From assembly GCF_014649855.1 (NCBI RefSeq), contig NZ_BMTV01000007.1, positions 1 through 64,000 on the forward strand: 64,000 bases of DNA, written 5' to 3'. This document shows positions 16,968-27,418 of the stretch, one piece after another; positions within the stretch are counted from its first letter, which is position 1, and each line of letters starts with the position of its first letter. The translations under genes and the position numbers were made by a program. The notes under the pieces were generated by a model. The model was not told where the DNA came from, did not search any database, and worked only from the letters and a program-made list of their open reading frames with translations. This stretch comes from Streptomyces roseolus. Its GTDB lineage: Bacteria > Actinomycetota > Actinomycetes > Streptomycetales > Streptomycetaceae.

Positions 16968-17109
16968 GCCGGCCCGGCGCCCAGGGACCCGGACGGCCTG
17001 CTGCCGGGGTCCCGAACGGCCTGCCGCCGGGGACCTGGGCGGCCCGGCGGCCCCGGGCACGGGATCACCTCGCCGTACCCGGGCCCGCGTGCGGACCGGC
17101 GCCGCCGGA

Positions 17110-18264
17110 TCAGCCCAGCGCCTCGCGGAGGTCGGCGATCAGGTCGTCGACGTTCTCGATGCCGACCGACAGGCGGACCAGGTCGGCCGGGACCTCCAGG
17201 GCCGAACCGGCGACGCTGGCGTGCGTCATCCGGCCCGGGTGCTCGATCAGCGACTCGACGCCGCCGAGGGACTCGCCCAGGGTGAAGAGCCTCGCGCGGT
17301 CGCAGACGGCGACCGCCGCCTCCTCGCCGCCCTCGACGCGGAAGGAGATCATGCCGCCGAAGGACCGCATCTGCTTGGCCGCGACCTCGTGGCCGGGGTG
17401 CTCGGCGAGCCCCGGGTAGAGGACCTGCGTGACCTTCGGGTGCCGGGTCAGGAAGTCGGCGACCTTCGTCGCGTTCTCGCCGTGGCGGTCCATGCGGACG
17501 GCGAGGGTCTTGATGCCGCGCAGCACGATCCACGAGTCGAACGGACCGGCCACCGCGCCCATCGCGTTCTGGTGGTACGCCAGCTCCTCGCCGAGTTCCG
17601 CGTCGGCCGCGACCAGGGCGCCGCCGACGACGTCCGAGTGGCCGCCCATGTACTTGGTGAGGGAGTGCACGACGACGTCCGCGCCGAGCGCCAGCGGCTG
17701 CTGGAGGTAGGGCGAGGCGAAGGTGTTGTCGACGACCAGCTTCACCCCGGCCTGCCGGGCCACGCCCGCGACCGCCTCGATGTCGGTGATGCCGAGCAGC
17801 GGGTTCGACGGCGTCTCGACCCAGATCAGCTTCGTGCGGTCGTTGACCGCGGCGCGCACCGAGGCGACGTCCGAGGTGTTCGCCACGGAGAAGTCCACGC
17901 CCCAGCGCTGCACGACCTTGGCGAAGAGCCGGAAGGTGCCGCCGTACGCGTCGTTCGGGATGACCACGTGGTCGCCGGGGGAGAGGAGGGTGCGCAGCAG
18001 GCAGTCCTCGGCGGCCAGGCCGGAGGCGAAGGCGAGGCCGCGCCGGCCGCCCTCCAGGGCCGCGAGGTTCTCCTCCAGGGCGGTACGCGTCGGATTGGCG
18101 CTGCGGCTGTACTCGTAGCCGCCGCGCAGCCCGCCCACCCCGTCCTGCTTGTAGGTGGACACCTGGTAGATGGGCGGGACGACCGCGCCGGTCAGCGGGT
18201 CGGCGGTGTTGCCCGCGTGGATGGCGCGGGTCTCGAAGTTCTGGTGGTTGTGCTGGTCGCTCAT
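17110..18264 (-). CDS. metB: Cystathionine gamma-synthase/lyase (PLP enzyme)
   Basis: 384 residues of the Cys/Met-metabolism PLP family. The PLP lysine is in HSLTKYMGGHSDVVGG (about 205), with the tyrosine and arginine of YEYSRSANPTR for phosphate binding and ETPSNPLLGITDI around 155. It would join O-succinyl- or O-acetylhomoserine with cysteine to cystathionine, or act as gamma-lyase; motif reading cannot separate these fully. The ATG start is supported by the conserved N-terminal ETRAIHAG. Divergent from a TPR-like membrane protein, with two DnaA-box-like sequences between them. Confidence 0.93.
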   Translation of the reverse strand: MSDQHNHQNFETRAIHAGNTADPLTGAVVPPIYQVSTYKQDGVGGLRGGYEYSRSANPTRTALEENLAALEGGRRGLAFASGLAAEDCLLRTLLSPGDHVVIPNDAYGGTFRLFAKVVQRWGVDFSVANTSDVASVRAAVNDRTKLIWVETPSNPLLGITDIEAVAGVARQAGVKLVVDNTFASPYLQQPLALGADVVVHSLTKYMGGHSDVVGGALVAADAELGEELAYHQNAMGAVAGPFDSWIVLRGIKTLAVRMDRHGENATKVADFLTRHPKVTQVLYPGLAEHPGHEVAAKQMRSFGGMISFRVEGGEEAAVAVCDRARLFTLGESLGGVESLIEHPGRMTHASVAGSALEVPADLVRLSVGIENVDDLIADLREALG

Positions 18265-18304
18265 GGTCAGGAGCGTAGTGCCGGGGTCCGCTTCCTGCCG
18301 CTGT

Positions 18305-18353
18305 TCGTCCACAGGGGCGGCGTGGCCCGGCGGATGCCGGGGAGTTGTCCACA
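18305..18353. promoter_or_regulatory. Pair of DnaA-box-like sequences
   Basis: TCGTCCACA at 18305-18313 and TTGTCCACA at 18345-18353 are in the same orientation, 40 bases apart, in the metB intergenic region. TTGTCCACA is the preferred Streptomyces DnaA box. Two boxes alone do not make an origin; a titration or regulatory role is possible. Confidence 0.5.
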
Positions 18354-18403
18354 GACCGGTCCCGGCCGGGTTCCTCCCCACCGGTGTCCTGGACAATGGA
18401 CGC

Positions 18404-19510
18404 ATGGAGATTCTCTGGTTCCTGATCGCCCTGGGCCTGCTCTTCGGCGTCCTCGGCCCCTATCTGCTGCGCCGTCGCGGCGGCGGCATCCGGCAGGTCG
18501 CGCCCGGCACGCCCGACGCGGCCGACCCGGAGGCGTACGGATTCGTCCGTCAGGAGGAGCTGGACGTGCGGCTCCCGGGCCCCGACCACGATCTCCTCGA
18601 CGTCCTCCGGGTCGTCCAGGCCACCCAGGACTGGCGGGCCGCGTCCCAGCTCCTCGCCGGGACGCCGAAGGAGGGCGAGGTCCGCTGGCAGCGCGTCCAG
18701 GCCTTCGCGGGCGCGGCCTCCCTGGAGCTCGCGGAGAAGCCGGGCGCCGGCGGTTCCTGGCTGCGCGCCTGGCGTTCGGACGCGCCGAAGGACGCGGGCG
18801 CGGCGGCGGTGCACGCGGAGTTCCTGGTGCAGCAGGCGTGGCGCTCCTCGGCGGCCGGCAGCGACGACTTCCGGATCATCCTGGAGGAGGCCCGGAAGGT
18901 CGCGGAGGAGGCGGCGCTGCTGGCCCCCGGCGACCCGGTCCCGTACATCACGCAGCTGGCCGTGGCCCGCGGACTCGGCTACACCCACGAGCAGTTCGAC
19001 CAGGTGTGGGCGAAGGTCATCGACCGGGCGCCGCAGCACATGGGGGCGCATCTGGCGGCCCTGCACTACTGGTGCGAGAAGTGGCACGGCTCGCGCGAGG
19101 AGGCCGACCACTTCGCGACGACGGCCGCCGCCCGCGCCCCGCAGGGCTCGCTGCTCGCCGCGCTGCCGCTCTTCGCGGTCTTCGAGCACGTGCCGGACGT
19201 GGTGCTCGTCCAGGACTTCTACCGCACGGCCGTGGTGAGCAGGGCGATGGAGGGCGCGCTGTACGCGGTGCACTCGGCCCGCCCGGACGACCCGATGCTG
19301 TCGCACGTGCGCCATCTGCTCGTGTACTTCCTGGTGCGCGGCGAGCGCTGGGCGGAGGCGATGCGCCAGCTGGTCCACGTCGACGGCCACGTGGGCGCGG
19401 TCCCGTGGACGCTGAGCGGCGACCCGGCGGCCGAGTACACCCTGTACCGGAACCTGGCGGTGGCCGGCTACGAGTCGAACGGCGGCAGCCCGGCCACCCT
19501 GCGCCACTGA
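18404..19510 (+). CDS. Membrane-anchored helical-repeat protein
   Basis: 368 residues. One N-terminal membrane helix ([20 protein letters not shown]) is followed by a soluble region of about 340 residues made of paired helices. These resemble tetratricopeptide-type repeats, for example the segments around 80-120, 140-185 and 200-300. No enzymatic motif is visible. Conserved tryptophans and [17 protein letters not shown] suggest a defined fold. The neighbourhood (metB, msrA, greA) is metabolic and gives no strong hint. Probably a scaffold at the inner face of the membrane. Confidence 0.8.
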   Translation: MEILWFLIALGLLFGVLGPYLLRRRGGGIRQVAPGTPDAADPEAYGFVRQEELDVRLPGPDHDLLDVLRVVQATQDWRAASQLLAGTPKEGEVRWQRVQAFAGAASLELAEKPGAGGSWLRAWRSDAPKDAGAAAVHAEFLVQQAWRSSAAGSDDFRIILEEARKVAEEAALLAPGDPVPYITQLAVARGLGYTHEQFDQVWAKVIDRAPQHMGAHLAALHYWCEKWHGSREEADHFATTAAARAPQGSLLAALPLFAVFEHVPDVVLVQDFYRTAVVSRAMEGALYAVHSARPDDPMLSHVRHLLVYFLVRGERWAEAMRQLVHVDGHVGAVPWTLSGDPAAEYTLYRNLAVAGYESNGGSPATLRH

Positions 19511-19925
19511 CGACACCCGGCACCGAGCCCCCGCCCCCGACGAGCCCTCTCCGGGCCACGCCGGGCCGCCCACGCGGCCCGGCCCTCGACGCGGGCCCGA
19601 CCGCCCACGTGGCCCGGTCCTCGGCGGGTCCCGCCCTCCACGGGGTCGCCCTCCGCGCAGTCCGGCCCTCCGTGGCCCCACCGTCCGCGCCCCCCGGCGC
19701 AGCCCGCGCCCCCGCCACCCCGCCCCCGCCGTCCCGCAGTCCGCGCCCCCGCCCCGCGTGGTCCGCGCCCCCGCCGCCCCGCCCTCCGCCCGGCTCCGGC
19801 CGCGCCGTCGCCCGGCCCCCTGCGGGGCCGCTCCTCCGAGCCCGCTCCGCAGCCGCCCGCGGGGAACAGCGGTGCCCCCGTCGGCGTTGTGTCCACTGCC
19901 GAACCGCGTCGAGGAGAGATGCCGC
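19511..19925. other. Extremely C-rich spacer before msrA
   Basis: About 400 bases with no convincing gene. The + strand is dominated by C runs, with a near-repeated GTCCGCGCCCCCGCC-type unit between about 19680 and 19800. The other strand is therefore rich in G tracts. The last bases hold the msrA ribosome site GAGGAG. Long open frames here exist only because stop codons are rare in such sequence. Confidence 0.55.
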
Positions 19926-20585
19926 ATGTTCCTGTCCCGCACCCCCGTCCTGCCCACCCCGGAGCAGGCCCTGCGCGGCCGCCCGGAGCCGGAGTTCTCC
20001 GTCCCCGAGCGCCACACGGTGCTCGGCAACCCGCTGCTCGGCCCGTACCCGGAGGGCCTGGAGGTCGCCGACTTCGGCCTCGGCTGCTTCTGGGGCGCCG
20101 AGCGGAAGTTCTGGCAGACCGACGGCGTCTGGACCACGCTCGTCGGCTACCAGGGCGGCTACACGCCGAACCCGACGTACGAGGAGGTCTGCTCGGGCCT
20201 CACCGGGCACACCGAGGTCGTCCGGGTCGTCTTCGACCCGGCGAAGGTGTCGTACGAGACCCTGCTCAAGGTCTTCTGGGAGTCCCACGACCCGACGCAG
20301 GGCTTCCGCCAGGGCAACGACGTGGGCACCCAGTACCGCTCCGCCGTCTACACCCACACGCCCGCCCAGGCCGGGACGGCCGAGGCGTCCCGCGCCGCCT
20401 ACCAGAAGGTCCTGACGGCCTCCGGCTACGGCGAGATCACCACCACCGTCCTCCCCGCCGACGACCGCGCCTTCTACCCGGCCGAGGCCTACCACCAGCA
20501 GTACCTCGACAAGAACCCGGCCGGTTACTGCGGCATCGGCGGCACCGGCGTCTCCTGCCCGATCGGGGTCGCCAAGGCCGAGTAG
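19926..20585 (+). CDS. msrA: Peptide-methionine (S)-S-oxide reductase
   Basis: 219 residues. The catalytic motif GLGCFWGAE (about 51-59) carries the active cysteine. [18 protein letters not shown] and [11 protein letters not shown] complete the MsrA core, and the C-terminal cysteines in [15 protein letters not shown] are resolving residues. It reduces methionine-S-sulfoxide in proteins and free methionine using thioredoxin. A clear GAGGAG lies about eight bases before the ATG. A strong terminator follows. Confidence 0.97.
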   Translation: MFLSRTPVLPTPEQALRGRPEPEFSVPERHTVLGNPLLGPYPEGLEVADFGLGCFWGAERKFWQTDGVWTTLVGYQGGYTPNPTYEEVCSGLTGHTEVVRVVFDPAKVSYETLLKVFWESHDPTQGFRQGNDVGTQYRSAVYTHTPAQAGTAEASRAAYQKVLTASGYGEITTTVLPADDRAFYPAEAYHQQYLDKNPAGYCGIGGTGVSCPIGVAKAE

Positions 20586-20609
20586 CCGGCGCGCGGGACC
20601 CTGCGACGC

Positions 20610-20660
20610 CGAAGGGCCGGTCCCCCCCCGGGAGGGGGACCGGCCCTTCGGTCGTGGAGA
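20610..20660. terminator. Strong bidirectional terminator between msrA and greA
   Basis: CGAAGGGCCGGTCCCCC pairs with GGGGGACCGGCCCTTCG around a short loop, a nearly perfect long stem placed exactly between two converging genes. Confidence 0.9.
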
Positions 20661-20666
20661 GGGGGC

Positions 20667-21164
20667 TCAGCCGGTGTAGGGCTTGGCGCTGAGGATCTTG
20701 ACCATGGCCTTCTTGCCGTTCGGAAGCTCGTACTCGGCGTCGTCGCCGGCCTTCTTGCCGTTGACGCCGATGCCGAGCGGAGACTGCGGCGAGTAGGTGT
20801 CGATCTTGTCGCTCGCGTACTCGCGGGAGGCGAGCAGGAAGGTCATCGTGTCGGACTCGTCGCCGTCGAAGGCGATCGTGACGACCATGCCGGGCTCGAC
20901 GACGCCGTCGTCCGCCGGGGCCTCGCCGACCTTCGCGTTCTGCAGCAGCTGGGTCAGCTGGCGGACCCGGAGCTCCTGCTTGCCCTGCTCCTCCTTCGCC
21001 GCGTGGTACCCGCCGTTCTCGCGCAGGTCGCCCTCCTCGCGCGCGGCGGCGATCTTCGCGGCGATCTCGGTACGCGCGGGACCAGACAGGTACTCAAGCT
21101 CGTCCTTGAGCTTGTTGTACGCCTCCTGGGTGAGCCAGGTGACGTTGTCGCTGGTCTGGGTCAC
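20667..21164 (-). CDS. greA: Transcription elongation factor GreA
   Basis: 165 residues. An N-terminal coiled coil (about 8-75) has the tip sequence REEGDLRENGGYHAAKEEQG with the acidic residues that enter the RNA polymerase secondary channel. A C-terminal FKBP-like domain (about 85-160) ends in VKILSAKPY. It rescues backtracked polymerase by stimulating RNA cleavage. GTG is preferred as start because GGAG lies eight bases upstream and the protein then begins with the conserved TQTSDNVTWLTQEAY. The longer frame would add ten unsupported residues. Confidence 0.96.
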   Translation of the reverse strand: MTQTSDNVTWLTQEAYNKLKDELEYLSGPARTEIAAKIAAAREEGDLRENGGYHAAKEEQGKQELRVRQLTQLLQNAKVGEAPADDGVVEPGMVVTIAFDGDESDTMTFLLASREYASDKIDTYSPQSPLGIGVNGKKAGDDAEYELPNGKKAMVKILSAKPYTG

Positions 21165-21353
21165 AGGTGCTCCTCGTAGGTACTGGGAATACAAAGCATC
21201 GCCCTACGCGGAAAGCCGGCGCCTTCCGGGTGGGCGAAACCACGAGCCTAACAATGTGTGGCGGAAAGCGGGAGGACATAAACCATCGGAATGGCGTCGG
21301 TCCAGGTCACCGCGGTGGCCCGCCGGGGCCCGTCCCGATGTCCCTACCCGCCG

Positions 21354-21755
21354 CTAACGCGGCGTACACCCCAGCAGCTCCGCGCTGGTGGCGCGGGCGG
21401 TGGTGCGGAGCGAGTAGACGCGGTCGACCCGGCCGGCCGGCTCGTCGACCACGACGTCCTTGCGGGCCACCTCGGCGCCGTCCTCGGAACGGGAGCGGAG
21501 CGTGCACACGCCCTCGACGCCCTCGTCCTTGCGGACCTCCAGGTGCACCTGCACCTCGGAGTCGCTCACCACGTCGAACTTGATCAACTCGGCGCTGATC
21601 CTGCTGCCGCCGACGTGGTGCCAGCCGAACCAGACGATCATGGCGAGGAAGAGGGTGCCGAGGACCGCTCCGGCGATCTTCAGCTTCCGGTCGGCCCGCT
21701 CGTCCGCGGAGCGCCCGTAGCGCCCCTCGGGCGGCTGCTCTCGCACGGCGCTCAT
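21354..21755 (-). CDS. DUF4307 membrane protein
   Basis: 133 residues with a charged N-terminus, one membrane helix (about 27-48) and an extracytoplasmic beta-rich domain of about 85 residues. That domain contains two cysteines, VCTLR and LLGCTPR. The pattern SAELIKFDVVSDSEVQVHLEV is typical of DUF4307 proteins that lie beside mca in actinobacteria. It is divergent from mca, with 98 bases between starts. Function unknown; the fold may be immunoglobulin-like. Confidence 0.85.
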   Translation of the reverse strand: MSAVREQPPEGRYGRSADERADRKLKIAGAVLGTLFLAMIVWFGWHHVGGSRISAELIKFDVVSDSEVQVHLEVRKDEGVEGVCTLRSRSEDGAEVARKDVVVDEPAGRVDRVYSLRTTARATSAELLGCTPR

Positions 21756-21853
21756 GGTTCGGTCCTCTCGGGGCGGGGGCGGCGGAATTTTCGTCCCCCC
21801 GATTCCGTCACTATAGAGACCACCCTCCGCGTCGAATCACTGAGGATCGAGTC

Positions 21854-22735
21854 TTGACTGAGCAGCTGCGACTGATGGCCGTTCACGCCCACCCCGACGA
21901 CGAGTCGAGCAAGGGCGCGGCGACCATGGCCAAGTACGTGTCCGAGGGGGTGGACGTCCTGGTGGTGACGTGCACGGGCGGCGAGCGGGGTTCGGTCCTG
22001 AACCCGAAGCTCCAGGGCGACCCCTCCATCGAGGAGAACATCCACGAGGTCCGCCGCAAGGAGATGGACGAGGCCCGGGAGATCCTGGGCGTGCGACAGG
22101 AGTGGCTCGGCTTCGTCGACTCGGGGCTGCCCGAGGGCGACCCGCTGCCGCCGCTCCCCGAGGGCTGCTTCGCCCTGGAGGACGTGGACCACGCGGCCGG
22201 CGAGCTGGTGCGCAAGATCCGTTCCTTCCGTCCGCAGGTCATCACGACCTACGACGAGAACGGCGGGTACCCGCACCCGGACCACATCATGACCCACAAG
22301 ATCACGATGGTGGCCTTCGACGGCGCGGCCGACGCCGAGAAGTTCCCCGAGGCCGAGTACGGCCCGGTCTTCACGCCGCAGAAGCTCTACTACAACCAGG
22401 GCTTCAACCGCCCGCGCACCGAGGCCCTGCACAAGGCGCTCCTCGACCGGGGCCTGGAGTCCCCGTACGGCGACTGGCTGGCGCGGTGGAGCGAGTTCGA
22501 GCGCAAGGAGCGGACGCTCACCACCTTCGTCCCGTGCGCCGACTTCTTCGAGACCCGCGACCGGGCGCTGATCGCCCACGCCACCCAGATCGACCCCGAC
22601 GGCGGCTGGTTCCGCGTCCCGATGGAGATCCAGAAGGAGGTCTGGCCGACGGAGGAGTACGAGCTCAGCAAGTCCCTGGTGCCGACCTCCCTCCCCGAGG
22701 AAGATCTCTTCGCGGGCATCCGGGACAATGCCTAG
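21854..22735 (+). CDS. mca: Mycothiol S-conjugate amidase
   Basis: 293 residues. The zinc-binding motif AHPDDESSKGA (about 11-21) and HPDHIMTHK (about 141-149) identify the LmbE/MshB/Mca family. The longer C-terminal region and gene context point to Mca rather than MshB. It cleaves mycothiol-toxin conjugates to a mercapturic acid and GlcN-Ins for detoxification. TTG is chosen as start because the conserved protein begins TEQLRLMAVHAHPDDE there and GAGGA lies upstream. A short membrane-protein gene overlaps or directly follows it. Confidence 0.94.
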   Translation: MTEQLRLMAVHAHPDDESSKGAATMAKYVSEGVDVLVVTCTGGERGSVLNPKLQGDPSIEENIHEVRRKEMDEAREILGVRQEWLGFVDSGLPEGDPLPPLPEGCFALEDVDHAAGELVRKIRSFRPQVITTYDENGGYPHPDHIMTHKITMVAFDGAADAEKFPEAEYGPVFTPQKLYYNQGFNRPRTEALHKALLDRGLESPYGDWLARWSEFERKERTLTTFVPCADFFETRDRALIAHATQIDPDGGWFRVPMEIQKEVWPTEEYELSKSLVPTSLPEEDLFAGIRDNA

Positions 22736-22736
22736 C

Positions 22737-22970
22737 ATGAGCGCACACCTCGCACTGACGCAGCTGGTCCCCTTCGCCGCCGAAGAGCTGGACAAGAACA
22801 AGGTGACCCCCGGCGTCCTCGGGTTCGTCGTCTTCGCGGTCCTGGCCCTCGCCGTCTGGGCGCTGATGAAGTCGATGAACCGCCACATGCACAAGATCGA
22901 CTTCGAGGAGGCCCCGGAGACCGCCGAGGCCGCCCCCGGCGGCGGCAAGGCCGCCCCCGCCGCGAAGTAG
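22737..22970 (+). CDS. Small single-span membrane protein downstream of mca
   Basis: 77 residues (80 if the ATG at 22728 inside the mca end is used). One membrane helix at about 28-46 is followed by a Met/His-containing KSMNRHMHKIDFEE segment and an Ala/Gly/Pro/Lys tail. It starts within two bases of the mca stop, so it is co-transcribed. The conserved pairing with mca suggests a shared physiological setting, but no role can be read from the sequence. Confidence 0.78.
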   Translation: MSAHLALTQLVPFAAEELDKNKVTPGVLGFVVFAVLALAVWALMKSMNRHMHKIDFEEAPETAEAAPGGGKAAPAAK

Positions 22971-22997
22971 CGGAGCACCCGCTCCCGCACTCCCGTA

Positions 22998-23035
22998 CAC
23001 GTGTCCGCACCGCGTCTCCTCGCGGTGCGGACACG
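22998..23035 (+). terminator. Terminator after the mca operon
   Basis: CGTGTCCGCACCGCG and CGCGGTGCGGACACG form a fifteen-base perfect stem with a short loop. It lies between the small membrane gene and the following phosphoesterase. Confidence 0.85.
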
Positions 23036-23191
23036 CGTGTCTCCGGGCCGGCGGCCCGCGCCGGCGGCGCCGGTCACCGAGAGCGACGTGACAGGGTGTG
23101 GCGGGACGCGTGCGCGCCACGCGCCCGGTGGCGCAGACTTCGTCAGGACCGCCGCAGGACCCGCGCCGACACGTGAGGGTGGACAGAACTG

Positions 23192-24070
23192 ATGCCGGAA
23201 GACACCGCCATCGCCGGCACGGGACGGTCCGCCGGCCGTCTGCTGGCCGTCTCCGACCTGCACATCGCCTACCGCGAGAACCGCGCCATCCTGGAGGAGC
23301 GGGTCCTCCCCACCTCCCCCGACGACTGGCTGCTGGTCGCCGGCGACGTCGGCGAGACCGTCTCCGACGTCGAAGGCGCCCTCAAGCTGCTCCGCGACCG
23401 CTTCGCCCGGGTGATCTGGGTGCCCGGAAACCACGAGCTGTGGACCCCGGGGGACGACCCCGTCCAGCTGCGCGGGGAGGAGCGCTACCGCCACCTCGTG
23501 GAGATCTGCCGGGGACTCGGCGTGCTGACCCCCGAGGACCCGTACCCGGTGTGGACCGGAGCCGGCGGCCCGGTGGTCGTGGCTCCCCTGTTCCTCCTCT
23601 ACGACTACTCGTTCCGCGCCGACGGCCTCACCCAGGAGCAGGCGCTGGCCGCCGCGTACGAGTCGGGCGTGGTCTGCTCGGACGAGTTCCTCCTCCACCC
23701 CGAGCCGTACCCCTCCCGCGACGCCTGGTGCCGGGCGCGGGTCGCCGAGACCAGGGCCCGGCTCGACGCCGTCGACCCGTCCCTGCCCACCGTCCTCGTC
23801 AACCACTTCCCGCTCGTGCGGGAGGACACCGCACTGCTCCACTACCAGGAGTTCGCCCAGTGGTGCGGCACCACGCTCACCGCCGACTGGCACACCCGCT
23901 ACCGCGCCGCGGCCGTCGTGTACGGGCACCTGCACATCCCGCGCACCACCTTCCACGACGGCGTCCGCTTCGAGGAGGTCTCCATCGGCTACCCGAGGGA
24001 GCACCGCAAGCGCGGCCTGCCCCGGGGAGTGCTGCGGGACGTCCTGCGGGTGCGCGGGGAGGAGCGGTGA
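23192..24070 (+). CDS. Metallophosphoesterase
   Basis: 292 residues of the calcineurin-like phosphoesterase family. All metal-binding blocks are present: VSDLHIA (about 20), AGDVGE (about 51), GNHELW (about 83), VNHFPL (about 209) and YGHLHIP (about 245). It should hydrolyse a phosphomono- or diester; the substrate is unknown. Its stop overlaps the start of a phosphopantetheinyl transferase gene (GTGA). This translational coupling suggests a related task, for example removal or recycling of a phosphopantetheine-type group, but that is only inference. Confidence 0.9.
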   Translation: MPEDTAIAGTGRSAGRLLAVSDLHIAYRENRAILEERVLPTSPDDWLLVAGDVGETVSDVEGALKLLRDRFARVIWVPGNHELWTPGDDPVQLRGEERYRHLVEICRGLGVLTPEDPYPVWTGAGGPVVVAPLFLLYDYSFRADGLTQEQALAAAYESGVVCSDEFLLHPEPYPSRDAWCRARVAETRARLDAVDPSLPTVLVNHFPLVREDTALLHYQEFAQWCGTTLTADWHTRYRAAAVVYGHLHIPRTTFHDGVRFEEVSIGYPREHRKRGLPRGVLRDVLRVRGEER

Positions 24071-24786
24071 TCGGGGCCGTCCTGCCGCCGGAGGCGTCCT
24101 GGGCGACGCTCGACCACGACCCGGGGCCCGACGTGCTGTTCCCCGCCGAGGCCGCGCTCGTCGCCGACTCCGTCGCCTCCCGGCGCGCCGAGTTCGCCGC
24201 CGGCCGGCACTGCGCCCGGTTGGCCCTGGCGCGCCTCGGCGTCCCGCCCGTCGAGATACCGGCCGGGCCGCGCGGCGAACCCCGCTGGCCGGACGGGATC
24301 GTCGGCAGCCTCACCCACTGCGCCGGACTGCGGGCCGCCGCCGTCGCCCGCCGCACGGACCTCCGCTCCGTCGGCATCGACGCCGAACCGCACGCCCCCC
24401 TCCCGGAGGGCGTACGCGACGCCATCGCGCTCCCCGAGGAGGCCGCGCACCTCCGGGACCTGCGGCGCGAGCGGCCCGACGTCCACTGGGACCGTCTGCT
24501 GTTCAGCGCCAAGGAGTCCGTCTACAAGGCGTGGTTCCCGCTGGCCGGCCGCATGCTCGGCTTCGACGAGGCCCGCCTCGCCTTCGCCCCGGACGGCCGC
24601 TTCACCGCCCGCCTCCTCGTCCCGGGCCCGCACGTCGACGGCCGCACCCTGACCGGCTTCACCGGCCGCTGGACGATCACCCCCCACCACGTCGTGACCT
24701 CGGTCCACGTCCCGGCCCCCGGCACCGGGGAGACCCGCGACCGGCCCCTCTCGCCCCCCATCGCGACGCCCGGAAGCGCCCCGTAA
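24067..24786 (+). CDS. 4'-phosphopantetheinyl transferase (Sfp/EntD type)
   Basis: 239 residues from a GTG overlapping the preceding stop. It shows the Sfp-type motifs SVGIDAEPHAPL (the magnesium-binding GxD..E block, about 110) and FSAKESVYKAW (the KESxxKA block, about 155), plus an EntD-like RRAEFAAGRHCARLAL N-terminal segment. It transfers phosphopantetheine from CoA to carrier-protein serines of peptide or polyketide synthases. No synthase gene lies within the window, so it probably serves remote clusters. Confidence 0.93.
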   Translation: MIGAVLPPEASWATLDHDPGPDVLFPAEAALVADSVASRRAEFAAGRHCARLALARLGVPPVEIPAGPRGEPRWPDGIVGSLTHCAGLRAAAVARRTDLRSVGIDAEPHAPLPEGVRDAIALPEEAAHLRDLRRERPDVHWDRLLFSAKESVYKAWFPLAGRMLGFDEARLAFAPDGRFTARLLVPGPHVDGRTLTGFTGRWTITPHHVVTSVHVPAPGTGETRDRPLSPPIATPGSAP

Positions 24787-24822
24787 CAGCCATCGCGCCC
24801 CCCGTTGCGCAAGGATGGGGAC

Positions 24823-26847
<2,025 letters not shown>

Positions 26848-26863
26848 TCCCCTGACAAGGGCA

Positions 26864-26901
26864 CGGCCCCGCCGCCCCTCCAGAGAGGGACGACGGGGCC
26901 G
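26864..26901. terminator. Terminator between the DUF255 gene and the first rodlin
   Basis: CGGCCCCGCCGCCCCTC pairs with GAGGGACGACGGGGCCG with two mismatches around CAGA. The hairpin serves both converging genes and marks the left border of the surface island. Confidence 0.8.
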
Positions 26902-26923
26902 CGCCGTGGCCGAGCGCCGTTGC

Positions 26924-27322
26924 TCAGCTGTTGCCGGCGCCGTTGCCGGACAGCACGGGGATGTCGCTGAGGATGTGCGAGAGCGGCTCGTCACCCTTGG
27001 CCTGGGTGGAGTTCTCGACGCACTGCTGGTTCTGCGGGGAGGACAGGACGTTGATGTCCTGGACGGCGATCGGGATGAGGCCGACGATCGAACCGGCGTT
27101 GACCTTGGCCGGGAGACCGACGCACGGCTTGTTCAGGGAACCCTGGACGAGCGCGAACTGCGGGCTCATGTCGCCGTGGGTGGCGGAGTTGCCGAACTCC
27201 TGGTGCGCGCCGTTTCCGGAGAGCGAGGTGGTGCCACCGTCGTCGGCGATCGCGAGCGCCTGCCCGGCCGTCGCGCCGACGACCGAAACAGCCACCGCAG
27301 CGGTCGCGAGGAGCTTCTTCAT
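26924..27322 (-). CDS. Rodlin, copy 1
   Basis: 132 residues. A signal peptide ends at QALA (about 24), leaving a mature protein of about 108. The family blocks are [19 protein letters not shown], the segment [19 protein letters not shown] and [20 protein letters not shown]. The two cysteines in LNKPC and NQQC are conserved. Rodlins organise chaplin fibrils into the paired rodlets on aerial hyphae and spores. The ATG follows an AAAGG site. A sigma-BldN-like promoter lies about 50 bases upstream. Orthology to rdlA or rdlB cannot be decided. Confidence 0.95.
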   Translation of the reverse strand: MKKLLATAAVAVSVVGATAGQALAIADDGGTTSLSGNGAHQEFGNSATHGDMSPQFALVQGSLNKPCVGLPAKVNAGSIVGLIPIAVQDINVLSSPQNQQCVENSTQAKGDEPLSHILSDIPVLSGNGAGNS

Positions 27323-27372
27323 GTTCTGGCCTTTCGGATGACTGGCCCGAGCTGAGTGCCGAGCCGTACTGA

Positions 27373-27399
27373 TCAACTGGCCGGAGGGGCCGAGGTTCC
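27373..27399 (-). promoter_or_regulatory. Sigma-BldN-like promoter of rodlin 1
   Basis: Reading leftward, CGGAAC, then a spacer, then GTTGA, with 17 bases between GGAAC and GTTGA. The same elements and spacing occur before both other rodlins. Sigma-BldN is known to control chaplin and rodlin genes with a GGAAC/CGTAAC and CGTTGA pattern. The position, about 50 bases before the start codon, fits a leader of about 40 bases. Confidence 0.7.
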
Positions 27400-27418
27400 G
27401 GCATGTCCACCGGACGGC

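Noticed and set aside
16968..17109. Repeated GGCCTGC(T/C)GCCGGGG units after the DUF1059 gene as a regulatory RNA
   Set aside because: Short GC-rich repeats between convergent genes; no promoter or defined fold, and partial hairpins probably just aid termination.
18305..18353. Replication origin
   Set aside because: Only two DnaA boxes and no dnaA, dnaN or AT-rich region; Streptomyces oriC has many boxes next to dnaA.
16832..20137. A leftward open frame of about 1100 codons over metB, the helical-repeat gene and msrA
   Set aside because: It is antisense or out of frame to genes with clear motifs; composition is Arg/Gly/Pro-rich without any domain, as expected from high-GC third positions.
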